Assembly: GCF_963576545.1 (NCBI RefSeq) | Contig: NC_083642.1 | Coordinates: forward strand, 5,078,188-5,142,187 | DNA length: 64,000 nucleotides | Origin: Limanda limanda | Lineage: Eukaryota > Chordata > Actinopteri > Pleuronectiformes > Pleuronectidae | Direction: 5' to 3' | Part shown: positions 39,565-51,663 of the stretch, piece by piece | Layout of the letters: the number at the start of each line of letters is the position of its first letter | How positions within the stretch are numbered: position 1 is the stretch's first letter | Notes under the pieces: model-generated | The model's database searches: none | What the model saw: the letters and a program-made list of their open reading frames with translations, nothing else | What the model was told of the DNA's origin: nothing | Program-made: the position numbers and the translations under genes

Positions 39565-41756
39565 CTATAATGACTGTCTTAGGATACTCCTGAAGAAACC
39601 CAGGAGGACTAGAGCCAGTGAATTGTTTTGTAAAATGGGTCTAACCACCGTCATGGCCTTGCTGAGGAACCTAACTTTTAAGTTTACGAGTCGGCTGGAC
39701 CGCTTGACAAATTGAATAATTGATCTTATGACAGACCCTGGCCACAGCTCTGTCAATTACACATCCAAGATCTGGGAACACTGGCATGAGTGCCTTGTTT
39801 AGCCCTTCTTTCCCTGTATATATTTATGTAATGTATTGATTGTATGTATTGTTGTTGTTTTTCTCTGTGGGCCCTGAGCCTGTTTTAAAGTTTATATAAA
39901 GTTTAAATATCGCTCTCTCTCTGCTGGAGCACACATCTCTCACAGTGTTGCAGCAGATGACAGGTTTGCAGACCTCATCTTTTTCACGATCCGTGCAATA
40001 TCAGGAGAACGTTACGAGTTTTGACGTCAGCAGTTTTTTTTTGTTGTTTTTTTAACAAATGTGATATGTTGTAATAAAGAACCTCTCCCCTGACGGACAC
40101 CCGGCTGTTATCTCGTCCTCGCTGACAGTTCATTCCAGCTCCTGGTGCGAAACTGCAATTAGCATCAGCCAGTTGTGGGTGATTTGCACAGGGTTTTTGA
40201 AAAAGAATGTAAAAGGTGTTATTTGCACCCTTCATTCACTCCCCCTCATTTCTGCAAAGGAGCCACTTATTAGGCATTGATCTGAGCCGGAGGTTTGGAG
40301 CTGAGCAGCACAACACACACACACACTGTCAGACGCCGCTGTCATTACCCAACCAGGCAATCGCCAGGAAATTGAAAGAGGGACAGAGAGTGAAAATGAA
40401 TCCACGTCGGGGTGAAATTCATGTTTTCAAGCTTTTTTTCTTGGGCCTGTGTTCGTCTGCTGTGTGGTGATTGTGTTGTGCTTTACGTCAGTGTGTGTGT
40501 GTGTGTGTGTTTCCCCCCAGCGACCCAGTGAGATGCAGGTGGGATTGAGGTGGGCCCCATGGGACACTTAAATAGAAAAGAAACCCACAGACACACACAC
40601 ACGCTGACCTCTGGATCGTACTGCAGACCGCTGTGCTGCACAAACAGACTGAGAGGCCATGTGTCTGAGCAGAACCTCGCCTGGCAGACACACTTAGCCA
40701 CAGCAAGACTCACACAAACACACACACAGACACACACACACACACACACACACTCCTATCCCCATCAAAACTAACAGAAGGATGAGTGCTTGTATCTATC
40801 CGCTGAACACACAACCAGCCTGTGCATCACACAGTTCCGCTGACTCACACACTTGGTCGGCGCCCAGGAGGAGATGTTTGTTTGATTCTTGTTCACAAAT
40901 GTAAATTCTCAATCCCGTGTTTGTTCAGGTTTAACGTCAACTGAAAAACTGACTAGGATGTGCTTCCTTATTCCAAAAGATCACAGCCTCACCGTTTAGA
41001 TTAGTGATGCATGGGTGTGGACGTGTGTGTGTGTTTGCTTTGCGCTGGAAGTGCTTATTGAAATTCTCTGCTGTTGACATTTCAAACATGTTTTTTTCTT
41101 TGACGTACCAATTTCCATTTGTTCATATTTCTTAAAAAAAACTCTTACAAGCACAGCAATAATGACAACTTTTAAAAGGTTACTGTTTCTACTCCTGATC
41201 TTATCATAGCTTCATAAAAACGTAATTTTATTAAACTTGACATGTGCACATAAATATATATATTAACAATATGTTTATTAGTTTTTTTCAGGTAATTAAG
41301 TACAAACAGACAAGTACAAGGAGTAAGTAAGAAATGATGCCAAAATGAGGCATAAAAACAGAACAAAAAAACAAACAAACAAAACTAATAAACAGGGCGT
41401 ACAACTCAAGACAATGAAATGTATTGATGCATCACTAGTATACAAAATACATCATAAGGCACATATATTTTTGAACATAAAGGCCGGTGCTCCACATGTC
41501 TGTCACTGCTGCTGCAGGTGTGTTGTGACAGCTCTCCCTAGATGGACAGATGCCCCGGTGCAGACAAAAGCCCTTTGACGGCAGCGCAGCAGCTTTCTGT
41601 GGCCAACTGATCCCAGCTGCTCACCGCTGTTTCCCTGGCTTAAGATAAAGGCAACAGTTGCCTGTGCAGTTGTCATCGCACACGTGGACATACAGCAGCA
41701 TTGTGCAGCCGCTCACACCATCCCTGCAAACGTAGAACAGTGGAAATGTATCAGTA

Positions 41757-42086
41757 AATACAAATTAAGATATGATTAAGATACATGTATTTGTCCCAAA
41801 CACATGCACAAGCAAGGAGGGAAATTTAACCTCTGCTTTTAACCCATCTGGTGCAGGACACACAGAGCAGTGGGCAGCTATGTACGTTGCCGGGGAGCAG
41901 ATGTTAGGGGAGTAAGGTGCCTTGCTCAGTGGCACTAGACAGGGTAGGGAGAATCCTCTTGGATTTTTGGACAGATCAATCCAGGTTCGTCTTTTTGTTG
42001 TTTCTCTGTGGAGTCGAACCAGAGACAAACCAGAGACCTTTTCTGCCCATAGTCCAAGTTTCTGCCACTAGTCCACCGCCTCTCCC
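41757..42086 (-). mobile_element. tRNA-derived SINE, minus strand
   Basis: Read on the minus strand, it opens GGGAGAGGCGGTGG. An A-box-like TGGACTAGTGG follows (42065-42075) and about 45 bases later an exact B-box GGTTCGACTCC (42010-42020), so an RNA polymerase III promoter is recognisable. The body has CACTGAGCAAGGCACCTTAC and TGCCCACTGCTCTGTGTGTC, phrases common in teleost SINEs. The 3' tail has short TTAATCATATC-like repeats near 41762. It ends about 120 bases before exon b. Confidence 0.75.
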
Positions 42087-42210
42087 AAATGGAGCAATGA
42101 TGGTAGATGTCATTGAATATGCACACACACACACACACCCAGAGGCTTCTCCTGTGATGTTTGTAAAGGCTCCACCTTGACCTTGACCTTTTCTCCTGTG
42201 TGTTTTCTAG

Positions 42211-42311
42211 GTGACCCAAGTTCCCATCGAGTCGTGTGAGCAGTACGGGACCTGTGGAGAGTGTCTGAGCTCCGGGGACCCACACTGCGGCTGGTGTGTC
42301 CTGCACAACAT
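42211..42311 (+). CDS. plxna2: plexin-A2 exon b: start of PSI1
   Basis: The exon follows the acceptor TGTTTTCTAG and ends at the donor AACAT|GTGAGT. It is 101 bases, entering at phase 0 and leaving two bases of a split codon. The peptide [15 protein letters not shown] continues through [18 protein letters not shown], the first half of the cysteine-rich PSI1 module with its typical C-x-W-C core. PSI domains are small disulfide-knotted wedges that orient the Sema propeller against the stalk. The split codon joins AT to the C of exon c and gives Ile. From memory, the mammalian A2 and A4 proteins have Met here (HNMC). A tRNA-derived SINE ends about 120 bases upstream and a short CA tract lies at 42121-42138, so the acceptor region has been invaded by repeats, although branch-point and pyrimidine sequence remain plausible. 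Confidence 0.96.
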
Positions 42312-43434
42312 GTGAGTAACCACCTCCGTCATCATCAGGGTGTTGGAGACGTCGCCCCAAAACGACCCTCCGGCTTTTATTTCTGTTGATGTTTGTCTGG
42401 AGCATCAAATACGAGTTTGAGGAGAGGAGACAGTTTCTGGAAGTGGAGAGCTGAGCCTCAGAGCCGGTTCAAAGCTGCTTCATGTCGACTGCTGCTCTGT
42501 TCTGACACGAGTTGATCTTAACAGGAAATGAGAGCATTCAGTGTGTGTGTGTGTGTGTGACTAAGTTGAACGTGAAAAGACAGACAAGAGCAGAACCAAT
42601 GACGAAACCATAACCGAGGCAGGGGGACGGAGCATAGAGGCCATGAGTGACACCTGCTGGAGCTGAGTAGTTACTGCAGCACAACTGTCTTCAAGAGCAG
42701 GCCCGACGGGATTTCAGAAAAAATATGAAACTGCCTGAAAAAGCTTGTGTACTTGTGATATTCTCAGTATGAGTCATTCCGTACAGTGCTCATCTAAGTG
42801 CAGGTAGCTCCATGATATGAGGATGAGGGTATTCTGAGGACACGGGATGAAGGGGACACGATACTAAAAAAGCGAAGGAGGCATTCTGCTCCGTCTCCAC
42901 CTCTTTGTTTCCTGAGCAAACACATTCCCTCATCGCTCACAGCTTTCTCTTTCTTGGCTGCTGCGTCTTGTATTCCCCACTTATGGCCCCCCCTCCTGAA
43001 TGCAGAGACCCTCTATTTAAAGGTATAGTTGAATATTTATGTGTATCACAGCCGCGCCACAATCATCATTATGGTGACGGCGGCCCCGGCAAAGTGCACT
43101 TAAAGTAATTTACATCACTCCAAAGCTGGGACAGGACAAATAATTGCCTAGCGACAAGGTAATTCAGCATTCGGCTGCGGGAGGTGCAGGGCGGGGGGGG
43201 AGGTGGGGGGGGCGGATGAAGCCCTGTGCTGGTTACAGTCTGCGTGCCGTCACACTGAGATCGTTTACCACAACATTAGCCTCCGTGCTGGACTCTTAAT
43301 CACGTGTGTTTGTGCAGGTGTTGGTCGGGAATGGAATAATTCAGGTTGACAGTGAAGTGTATTCTGGGTAGCCGAGAGGTCGCTGTGTTGTTGTAGAAGT
43401 TGATGATGAAGGAAAGGAACGTCCCAGTGCTTAC

Positions 43435-43758
43435 AAGAATAATAATGTTTATGACACAGAAGTTTCACAGGTCAGGACGAGCTCTAGAACTCAGAGAAAT
43501 CACCCGAGCCAAGTAGTGAGATCTGACCAGTTGGGTCTCACACACATTATATACAGAGGTTGGTTCCGCCCCTGACTTCGGGTAACATGTCATCCCACCT
43601 GGGGCCTTCGAAGGACGTGTTTTGTGTCCGAACATGAAGACACATTGGTCAAGGACATTCCTTCTACAGCCATCCATTAGCTGGTCAGAGGTTATTCCCA
43701 AAGTCAAAGGTCCTTCCAAAGAGGGACAGACCTACTACTAGGGAATGTCTGAGAGTCA
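43435..43758 (-). mobile_element. Possible solo-LTR fragment, minus strand
   Basis: It shares two blocks with 24118-24226 in reverse orientation. Read on the minus strand it holds a TATA-like CTGTATATAATG, then GTCATAAACATTATTATTC about 100 bases on, a spacing like an LTR promoter and 3'-end signal. No clear TG...CA ends or target duplication were found, so the class is a guess. Confidence 0.35.
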
Positions 43759-44385
43759 CGAAAATAAGCATCATAAATATAAACCTGTCATTATATTTAA
43801 AACACATGCTAAAATCATTAACTCTAGTGAATACACGACAACAGCGATTCGATTACGTAGCCTGTGAGAGGAGCTGATGCTGGAAGGTGGAGTTTGGTCC
43901 TGAAGCAGCTGGAGGAGGAAGCAGTGCACGTGGCTGTGATTCTTTTGCGTAGATGCGTGAACACGTGTGTGGACAGTCGTACTGTACCGTGAGGAGAGAA
44001 GGTCACAACCCTGATTCATGTCAGATCAGCCATCTGTTCTCCCAGCACCACGGACCACCGCGGACCCTCGTGCCACCTGGGCCTCGGCCTAATCGCCCCT
44101 TCGCTGTCGTGACCCTGCAGTGAGTGTGGCGAGAACCTTGTGGACCTTGTAGAGGAGAAGACGTTACTGGACGGATCCTGAGTTCTTCTTGCTGGGACTC
44201 ATTCAGACTTCTTTGTGTTATTTTGGGTGAAATGCTAAAATATCAGAAACGTTGCAAGAGAAAATGTTTTTGCATTTGGCTGAGATGGAACAGTTGGAAT
44301 ATAGAAAACAAAAGATGCATTAAAGGCACAATCACATAATAGTGTGAAGCTTCTTCTTCTGCCAATGACATGACTCTCCTCTAAC

Positions 44386-44997
44386 TAGGGTTGCAAAATT
44401 CGGGGAATATTCAAAGTTGGAAACCTTCCATGGGAATTAACAGGAATTAACGGGAATATACAGTAATATACGAGAATTAACAGGAATTAACAGGAATAAA
44501 CTGGTAATGTTGTGGGTAATTTATACTAACTGTATTTACCTTGTCATATACAGACATAAATATAAACATTTTGTTTTGTCATAGGCTGATTTGAGCCCTG
44601 AGGAAACTTTGGGCACTTGACTATACGCTTCTGCATCGTTGTGTCATTCCTAACATAGGTCTTTGCACAGTATTTGCAAATGTACACAACCTTTCCTTCT
44701 ACATTGGATGGGGTGAAATGTCTCCAAACATGAGATAGTGCACGTGGCATTGTTCTGTAGAATAAGATGAGAAAAAAGTTTGTAAAAAAACACTAATGCA
44801 ATGCTAGAGATATAAATAGTTAGCCAAACAATTGGAATCGTCTGTAAAAATATTTGACAATTGATGGATAAATGAATGGAAATAGACTAGATGAACAGAT
44901 GAACAATTCCCCAAATTCCCGAGCTTAACTTCCCATGGAAACTTTCCGGAAACTTTCTGGAAATTTACCGGAAACTGTCCGCCCCTTTGCAACCCTA
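44386..44997. mobile_element. hAT element copy 1 (internally shortened)
   Basis: Inverted ends TAGGGTTGCAAA and TTTGCAACCCTA enclose 612 bases. The interior is homologous to the element at 50861. It lacks about 240 bases present there, after GATGAACAGATGAACAAT, and has several extra TTAACAGGAA-type units near its left end. The flanks (CCTCTAAC and TAGATAAC) share only TAAC, so a clean target duplication is not preserved. Confidence 0.85.
44544..44750 (-). pseudogene. BED zinc-finger remnant of a hAT transposase (copy 1)
   Basis: The minus-strand frame starts MPRALSHVWRHFTP and continues ICKYCAKTYVRNDTTMQK, then IVKCPKF. W-x-x-F followed by CxxC is a BED-type zinc finger, the DNA-binding head of many hAT transposases. 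The second half normally has a His, which is Arg here (QKRIVKC). The rest of the transposase is absent. Confidence 0.65.
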
Positions 44998-46974
44998 TAG
45001 ATAACTGTAACACCCCTGGTTCAAGCTTGTCTATTTTGCATGTGGCTGATATAAAAACACCATAAACCACAAACTCATTCTTAAACAACAACACAAATGC
45101 CATCTCATGTGAGCAGCAGTGATGAAATCTGACGCTGTATCAAGAGGTGCTGGGAGAACGATGTGATCTTATCAAGTTTTTCTCAATCTGCTCACAAGAT
45201 GGATGATTTATTTACTTAGTGTAATTGCCTCAGGATTTTTGGAGACTGTGGATCTGGATGAGTTCGGGTTTAGTCACGACTGCTGCACAATTATAGCCAA
45301 GAGGAGGGAAAAAAAGAAAAGCAGCTGCACTCTTCTGGTGAAGAGCTCGGCTCGTCCCACACACCCGAAATGAAATGTCTTGCCAGCCCTGGTGCCATCC
45401 ACATGCAGCTGTGATCACTCTTCCTTCTCCTCTCCAGTTCTCCAATTCTCTCCATCATCCATCCCTAAGCCATTGTTGATTTTGTGAAATTATCTTTTTC
45501 CCCCCTCTCCCGTGTTTGTGTGTACCTCCCTCCCTCTCTCCTCCTCCCAGCCAAGCTAGCGTCTAAGCTTTGCCACTCATCTCCTCTCAGCTCATCGCGG
45601 CTCACTACCGAGACACCCCCCCCCCCCTCTGGAATCAGCTCCTCCACACTCCAGAGATGCTCGGCTTGCCACACATAAACAGCCCTCACTTTGATCAGCC
45701 TCCCTCCCTTCTTATACAGCTGCCATCGACAATATCCATCCTCTTTTCTTATCCTTCAAACATTGTGTCCCTTCTTTTCCCTGTTTCTCTACGTTTCTGT
45801 GTGGATGCTCGTTGGAGAGCGGCTTTCTGAGGCGGCTAATTAGCAACACGGAGGAGCATTAGCGTGGTTGTGGCGATGATGAGGGGAAGAAGGAGGGAAC
45901 GTGAGACAGGGAGAGAGGAGGAGGTGAGCTGGTCAGGAGTGGCATCTCTCTCCCCCTCTTTCTGCTCTCTTTCTTCCTCCTCTTATTCAGCGTGTTGTGA
46001 GACACTAAAGTCCTTTAATTACCAGCAGCTGCTAGGCATCCTCTGAATGCATGAGGAATGAGAGGCTGGCTGGTGGGGGGGGAAAGAGAGGGAGAGAGTG
46101 TTTGATGCTGCTCAAAACCAAGCAGCGTTTTGATTGCGGCTCAAAGGGAGCTCATCGTCTCGAGCGCTCTTCAGTCACAGGCGTGTGAACGGGCGGTTCA
46201 GCCTCCGTCTGACCACGATCCAGAAACATGGAGCTCTCCTGAAGCTTTCCCTCTCTTCTCCGTCTCTCTCTCTCTCTCCCTCTCTCTCTCTCTCCTTGTC
46301 GTTGTTAGATTAGCTCTCCAATCATGCCCAAAAGAGGCTTTCCCATCTCAACCCGTCTCACATCACTCTGTTCTCCCTCCAGCCTCTCGGCTCGCTCCCA
46401 CATTCCAGGAGAGGACGAGCGAGATGGGACAGGATGAGTCACCAGTCGGACTTTGGTCCATGAGTTGAGTTTGGACAAAGCAGTTGACCGGTGTTGCGAC
46501 TTTCTCCTGGCAGCACAACCTGGTTTATTACAAGCTGGTGATAAGTGTTAGTTATGCAACGTGTGCAAAGAGATTCAGCCCCAGTTTGTTGTGTGGACGA
46601 CAGGTTTGGGCGGTTGGTGTAGTCGGACCCAGCAGAGAGTGAATCAGCAGTTCAGCGCAGCTCTGAGCAGAATAACACATCACAACTACACTTGTATTGT
46701 TCCTTGTTGTGTTGTTCTGTCAGTCTCCATGTGGCTGGACCCACACGGCTCCACGGTCCACTCCTTACAAACTGGCCTCATAAGTTTAAATCCTGTCTCC
46801 CAGTTGGAGCTTGGATTTTAGACACACTCAGGTTTTGAAACAAAGAAAGATGGGAAATGATAATTTGATGTTGTTTTGTTAAATTCAACTCATGCTCCTC
46901 CTGCCTGTCTCCGAAAAGTCAAACCAGACACTTTCTCATTTTCATGACCTCAACTTGTGTATTTAGCCTGTTTG

Positions 46975-47345
46975 TTCAGATCGGCACATTCATCACTGCC
47001 GCCCATAAAACCTCCTCTAATGTACCAGTGGCAACAACAATTAGCCAAGCAATGAAAATGGCTGCTTCAGCCCATTGCGGGTGTCAGCCTGTGTGTCTAA
47101 TGGCCGACTCATCAGCCCCGGCCACAGTTAGCAGTCGGAGGGACGCTACATCCATCTTCCCAATTGTGCCCTAATGAGATATCGATCAGGAACATGCAGG
47201 TCTATCAATATTTCCATAGATTCCTTGCACATGGGGCTGGTACAGGTTGGTAACATGACGGATGAAATACTGCACCAGCGTGTACAGAGTGAGGCGGCTA
47301 CACATAATGGAGTTAATGATGCATTTGCTTTTTGAAACTCTTCCG
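46975..47345. promoter_or_regulatory. Candidate conserved intronic block
   Basis: About 370 bases free of repeats, with CAACAATTAGCCAAGCAATG, CCCTAATGAGATATCGATCA and TAATGGAGTTAATGATGCA. The balanced composition and factor-like motifs suggest a constrained element rather than decayed intron. This is an impression only; no gene or RNA is seen. Confidence 0.2.
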
Positions 47346-47778
47346 TCCTTGGACTTGTTTTGCTTTTTCTCTCTCTGCTCAGCCCACACACGTAGAGCCA
47401 CAGATAGAACTGAGCAATCGTCTCTGTGCAAATCTTGCTTTGCTCACTTTAGTTCCCATCACGTTCCCTTACACTAACTTTACACAGACACAGACACACT
47501 AGGTTTGTGTGAAACTGCCCATGCACGTGTTGTACTGTTCCGTTTGCGACATTATCAGTTGCCCCGGGTGACAGACTGAGATTTGCAGAAGTGGATTTGA
47601 CCCCCTGCATGAACTGTGGGTTTCAAACTGCAAAGCAAGTCGGCCTGTTGAAGTTTACCATCTCTGTTTGTCTCTTTCTTTTTTTTATTCCTCCTTCACT
47701 TTCCTCTGCATCTCCTGTGGACTGCATATTCTCTCTTTTAAGTGATGCAGCAGCCAGAAACAAATGCCCTGAATCACT

Positions 47779-47782
<4 letters not shown>

Positions 47783-47871
<89 letters not shown>
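47783..47871. repeat. (GT)n microsatellite
   Basis: About 44 uninterrupted GT units. Confidence 0.97.
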
Positions 47872-47873
<2 letters not shown>

Positions 47874-49124
47874 CAGCCCAGCGTTGTATAGCCCTGCACA
47901 TCCCTGCTCACCGAATCATTCCTCTTCTCATGCTGGGGAAGCAAACTCCCAGTGCAGTCGGTCTTCATCCATGTTTGCATTAACATGTGTTTCTGTAGGA
48001 AGTCCCTCGACAAGGTTCCATTCAACCAAATCAAATCCTGCCAGTGATTCTCTAACATTAATGGTTACCACATACAACGAGTAAAGCTTTGTTATGCGCC
48101 ATCAAATATTCAGTTTACATGGAGTTCATCCTCCATCAACCTACATCTTTCCTCTTCACTTCTTTTCTCAACTCTCCCACCGTTCCACCGGAGCATCGCT
48201 GCTCTGATGACGCTCCGTGGTCCCGGCTCCAGTGATTTTAAGATGTCTTCCCTTCTGTTTTTAAACACTGCACCCTGAGCTGCAATCACACATGCTATCA
48301 CACGTTCAATGAAGTCCTAAGATGTGATAAGGGAACCGGAGGAGGGAGAGAAGAGCCGAAACCTTTTCCCTGTCGCCTGCTCTGCTGTCAGGGCCGGGAT
48401 GTGTAAATGTGCGAAGGATGAGGTGTAAAGGATTGTGTGTTTCTGCGAGTCTATGTGTCACAGTGAGTGCACATATTTTTCGTCTGTGGCTAAGGTCCAT
48501 GTCCACGGGGGAGCATGTGTGTCTCAGTGTGCATGTGTGAATGAATGTGTGTATTCATATGTCTGGGTGTCTGTCAAAGCTTGGCACAGCAGAGACAACA
48601 GTGTAATTGCCTGTCTGGGGCAACAGCACGAGGAGCAGGCCTTGGCGGAGCAGACCCACAGGTCTGGCCTCGGCTCACTTCATCCCCCGCTCCGTACAAA
48701 GTGTGTCTCCTGCTGCAAATTACCCTGCACACGATATGTAGGATACTGTATGAGATTACATCCACGGTGGGTGTTCGGTTCAACCTCAGAGCTCCGGCTC
48801 CGACTCCCGTAGCCCACGCAGGCTTCCCCAGGAGGAAACACCGTCCTCTCCTTTAGCTTCTCCGTACGTTTGTTTACTCGCTTTCACCTTTTTATGACGG
48901 TGTGAAATGTGACTGCCACTTACAACCGCCTAGTGGAGTCGCACACACGACAGGGAGGAGTAATGATGGAAGTGCACGCAGCTCTTTCAGCACCATGGAC
49001 AGGGCTCAGAGAGCAGAACACCCCCGAGCGCCTGCAGCAGCCGCTGGAGGGAGAAGAGCCGAGAGCTGCTTATTACAGCAAAGAGCTCAATGCATTTGTA
49101 CTGTCAATCTGTGCACGGGCATGT

Positions 49125-49127
<3 letters not shown>

Positions 49128-49207
<80 letters not shown>
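49128..49207. repeat. (GT)n microsatellite
   Basis: About 39 uninterrupted GT units. Confidence 0.97.
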
Positions 49208-49208
<1 letters not shown>

Positions 49209-49375
49209 CTTCTGTTTTTGTTGCAACAAAAAAAAAATTCAATCTGCGTATCGTTTCCTTTAACACCTCATTCCTCCGCGTGAGCCCCCTCACTCTCACA
49301 TCCGAGGAATTTCAATGATGGCGTATTAAGCATGTGTAGGCGACTGAGTGACAGGCCAAGGCCAGACAGGAGGAT

Positions 49376-49398
49376 GGGGGGGGGGAGGGAGGGGGGGT
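49376..49398 (+). other. G-run cluster with G-quadruplex potential
   Basis: A run of ten G's, then AGGGA and a run of seven G's, gives at least four G-tracts with one-base loops on the + (transcribed RNA-like) strand. A similar G8/G8 pair lies at 43193-43212. Confidence 0.5.
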
Positions 49399-50086
49399 TG
49401 TACAGGGGAAGGCAGGATTCTAGTCAACACTCAGTGGCATGCACTTCAGCTAATGAGAGAGGCAAGGGGTCAGCTTCTAACTACACAGAGATAATGGCCA
49501 TCTCCTGAAACCATGGCAACAGCAGCCATCCCGCACTCCTCCCACCCCCGCTGCCTCACCCCGGTGCCGTGCGTTCCTCTTTCTTTCCCCCCCCCCCCAC
49601 AGAAATTAATTTTATCCCAAAAAGAAAAAGAAATCCTAGTGAGGAAAATCAATGCAGGGCTTTTTGTCAGGTAACGGCCGCCCGGGCGTCTGTACCCACA
49701 CCTGAAAACACATTAATATAATTGTCTGCTGCCAAATGTGAAAGTTAAAAAAAGGAAGTGTTCAATCTGAGCTGCAGTCACACCTTGCAGATGATACCTG
49801 CACTAATTTCGACTTGAGAGAAAGGAGTGAGACAAAAGGGAGAGACGGAGGAGAAAGAGAGAGCGAGAGAGAAAGAGAATGGTGGCAAACGTGCAGAAGT
49901 GAGTGAGTCAAATGCGTAAAAAAAGAATTCACATCAGGGGGAAAAACTAATAATTTTTCATTTTAAAGTGTAGAAATACAAAGTGGTGAGTGAGGAAACA
50001 GGGAATCTGCAGTGGCCACACACACACACTACTGCACTAATTCCACACTTTCCTGCTCTCTGAAATCCCCGCGGGAGAACTGAGCA

Positions 50087-50091
50087 TGTGT

Positions 50092-50152
<61 letters not shown>

Positions 50153-50153
50153 T
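50087..50153. repeat. (GT)n microsatellite
   Basis: About 30 GT units with CT and AT interruptions at the ends. Confidence 0.95.
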
Positions 50154-50860
50154 GAACCTCAGCGTGCTTGTGCCTCCTCGTGTGAGTCTGCTGGATATGG
50201 CTTGAACTTCTGACAACATAATTACACACAGAGGCTGTGGATGAAGATGTAGCTTTGAGTCAGTGTGTGTGAGAGTATGTGGATAAGAGGCATGATATGG
50301 GCCCTAACACACTACACACACACACACACTACACACGCACACACTGTTAGCAGCCAGGAGAGAATGGACAGGGCTTGTCGTGGCACCTCGGCCTCCTGGA
50401 CAGCGGCTGACCCATCACAGTCCAATTAGAGCTGCTGTGACCAGACGGCCTGTTAGCCGGGCACTTAGACTGCCGGGCTGGATGAGGACAGAGGGCCTGT
50501 GGTGCAGTGGGATGGCGGGCGCACACACTTTTAATAAGGAGGCGGCGGCTGAGCTTTAATGAGGGATGTGTGGTGGATTGTGGGGGTGTTGCGTGCCACT
50601 TGAGTCACTGTCTGACCATTAGGTTCCCCTTATGAGTGAGCAGTGTATAATTTGCACTTGTTACGTCTGCAAAGTTCCACGCTGATTGAAGGATTTAATT
50701 TGGGGTGTGTAGCGCTCAGGGCTTCATGTGGCTTCATGGTTAATGTTAACATGGAGTATTATCCACCGGGGGCTGCGGCTCCACTGCTGCTCCCACCACA
50801 GTTGTTGACTGGGGTTTACTGGGAATACAAAGCCTCCTTCAGGCCACAATCACTCCCAGC

Positions 50861-51663
50861 TAGGGTTGCAAAATTCGGGGAATATTCAAAGTTGGAAACT
50901 TTCCATGGGAAATAACGGGAATAAACCGGAAATGTTGTGGGTAATTTATACTAACTGTATTTACCTTGTCATATATAGACATAAATATAAATATTTTGTT
51001 TGGTCATAGGCTGATTTGAGCCCTGAGGAAACTTTGGGCACTTGACTATATGCTTCTGCATCGTTGTGTCATTCTTAACATAGGTCTTTGCACAGTATTT
51101 GCAAATGTACACAGCCTTTCCTTCTACATTGGATGGGGTGAAATGTCTCCACACATGAGATAGTGCACGTGGCGTTGTTCTGTAGAATAAGATGAGAAAA
51201 AAGTTTGTAAAAAAACACTAATGCAATGCCAGAGATATAAATAGTTAGCCAAACAATTGGAATCGTCTGTACTCATATTTTACAATTGATGGATAAATGA
51301 ATGGAAATAGGCTAGATGAACAGATGAACAATACTCAATCAGCATGCTAATATATTTTCCCCAGCAATATCATGGAAACTTACCTGACTAGTCCTGCACT
51401 CTACAGCAGGCCTCAGTAGCCCTGCTGTAGAGTGAAGGATGCTGGGAATTATCTGTGCATGTGATGGAAGAATACACAGTGGAGGGTTGAGTGTGTGCTG
51501 CATTCCATACATCTTTAAAATAGAGTTTGAATGATGTTTTTATTGCTCAGCGTTTAATTTGTGTATTATTTTTTTTTTCAAAATTCCCCAAATTCCCGAG
51601 CTAAACTTCCCATGGAAAGTTTCCGGAAATTTACCGGAAACTTTCCGCCCCTTTGCAACCCTA
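50861..51663. mobile_element. hAT element copy 2 with perfect target duplication
   Basis: The ends TAGGGTTGCAAA and TTTGCAACCCTA are inverted repeats extended by AATTCGGGGAATATTC-like sequence. CTCCCAGC occurs at 50853-50860 and 51664-51671, a perfect 8-base duplication diagnostic of hAT. Length is 803 bases. It has a 14-bp hairpin at 51397-51434 and a BED finger remnant on the minus strand. It is non-autonomous. Confidence 0.92.
50969..51154 (-). pseudogene. BED zinc-finger remnant of a hAT transposase (copy 2)
   Basis: The frame MWRHFTPSNVEGKAVYICKY continues CAKTYVKNDTTMQKHIVKC. Here the zinc ligands C-x2-C ... H-x3-C are complete, unlike the copy at 44544 where His is Arg. It is about 60 codons, ends before any catalytic domain and is AT-rich at its end. 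It could be a retained fragment or an element that never had more. Confidence 0.65.

Larger units (their letters stand above)
38641..39913 (+). mobile_element. LINE ORF C-terminus, split by a hAT element
   Basis: The 5' part (38650-38727) encodes LYTAPLWVYYKKESLRRLKV; the 3' part (39565-39780) encodes CLRILLKKPRRTRASELF, LLRNLTFKFTSRLDR and, after one in-frame TGA, VNYTSKIWEHWHECLV. This is a well-known C-terminal pattern of fish and invertebrate LINE ORF2 proteins (x-QLWxxYKK, A-YND-LR-LL, R-N-x-x-FKF-RL, SKIW-HW). It is followed by UTR ending near AAAGTTTATATAAAGTTTA. The two halves are separated by the 837-base hAT element. Confidence 0.7.
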
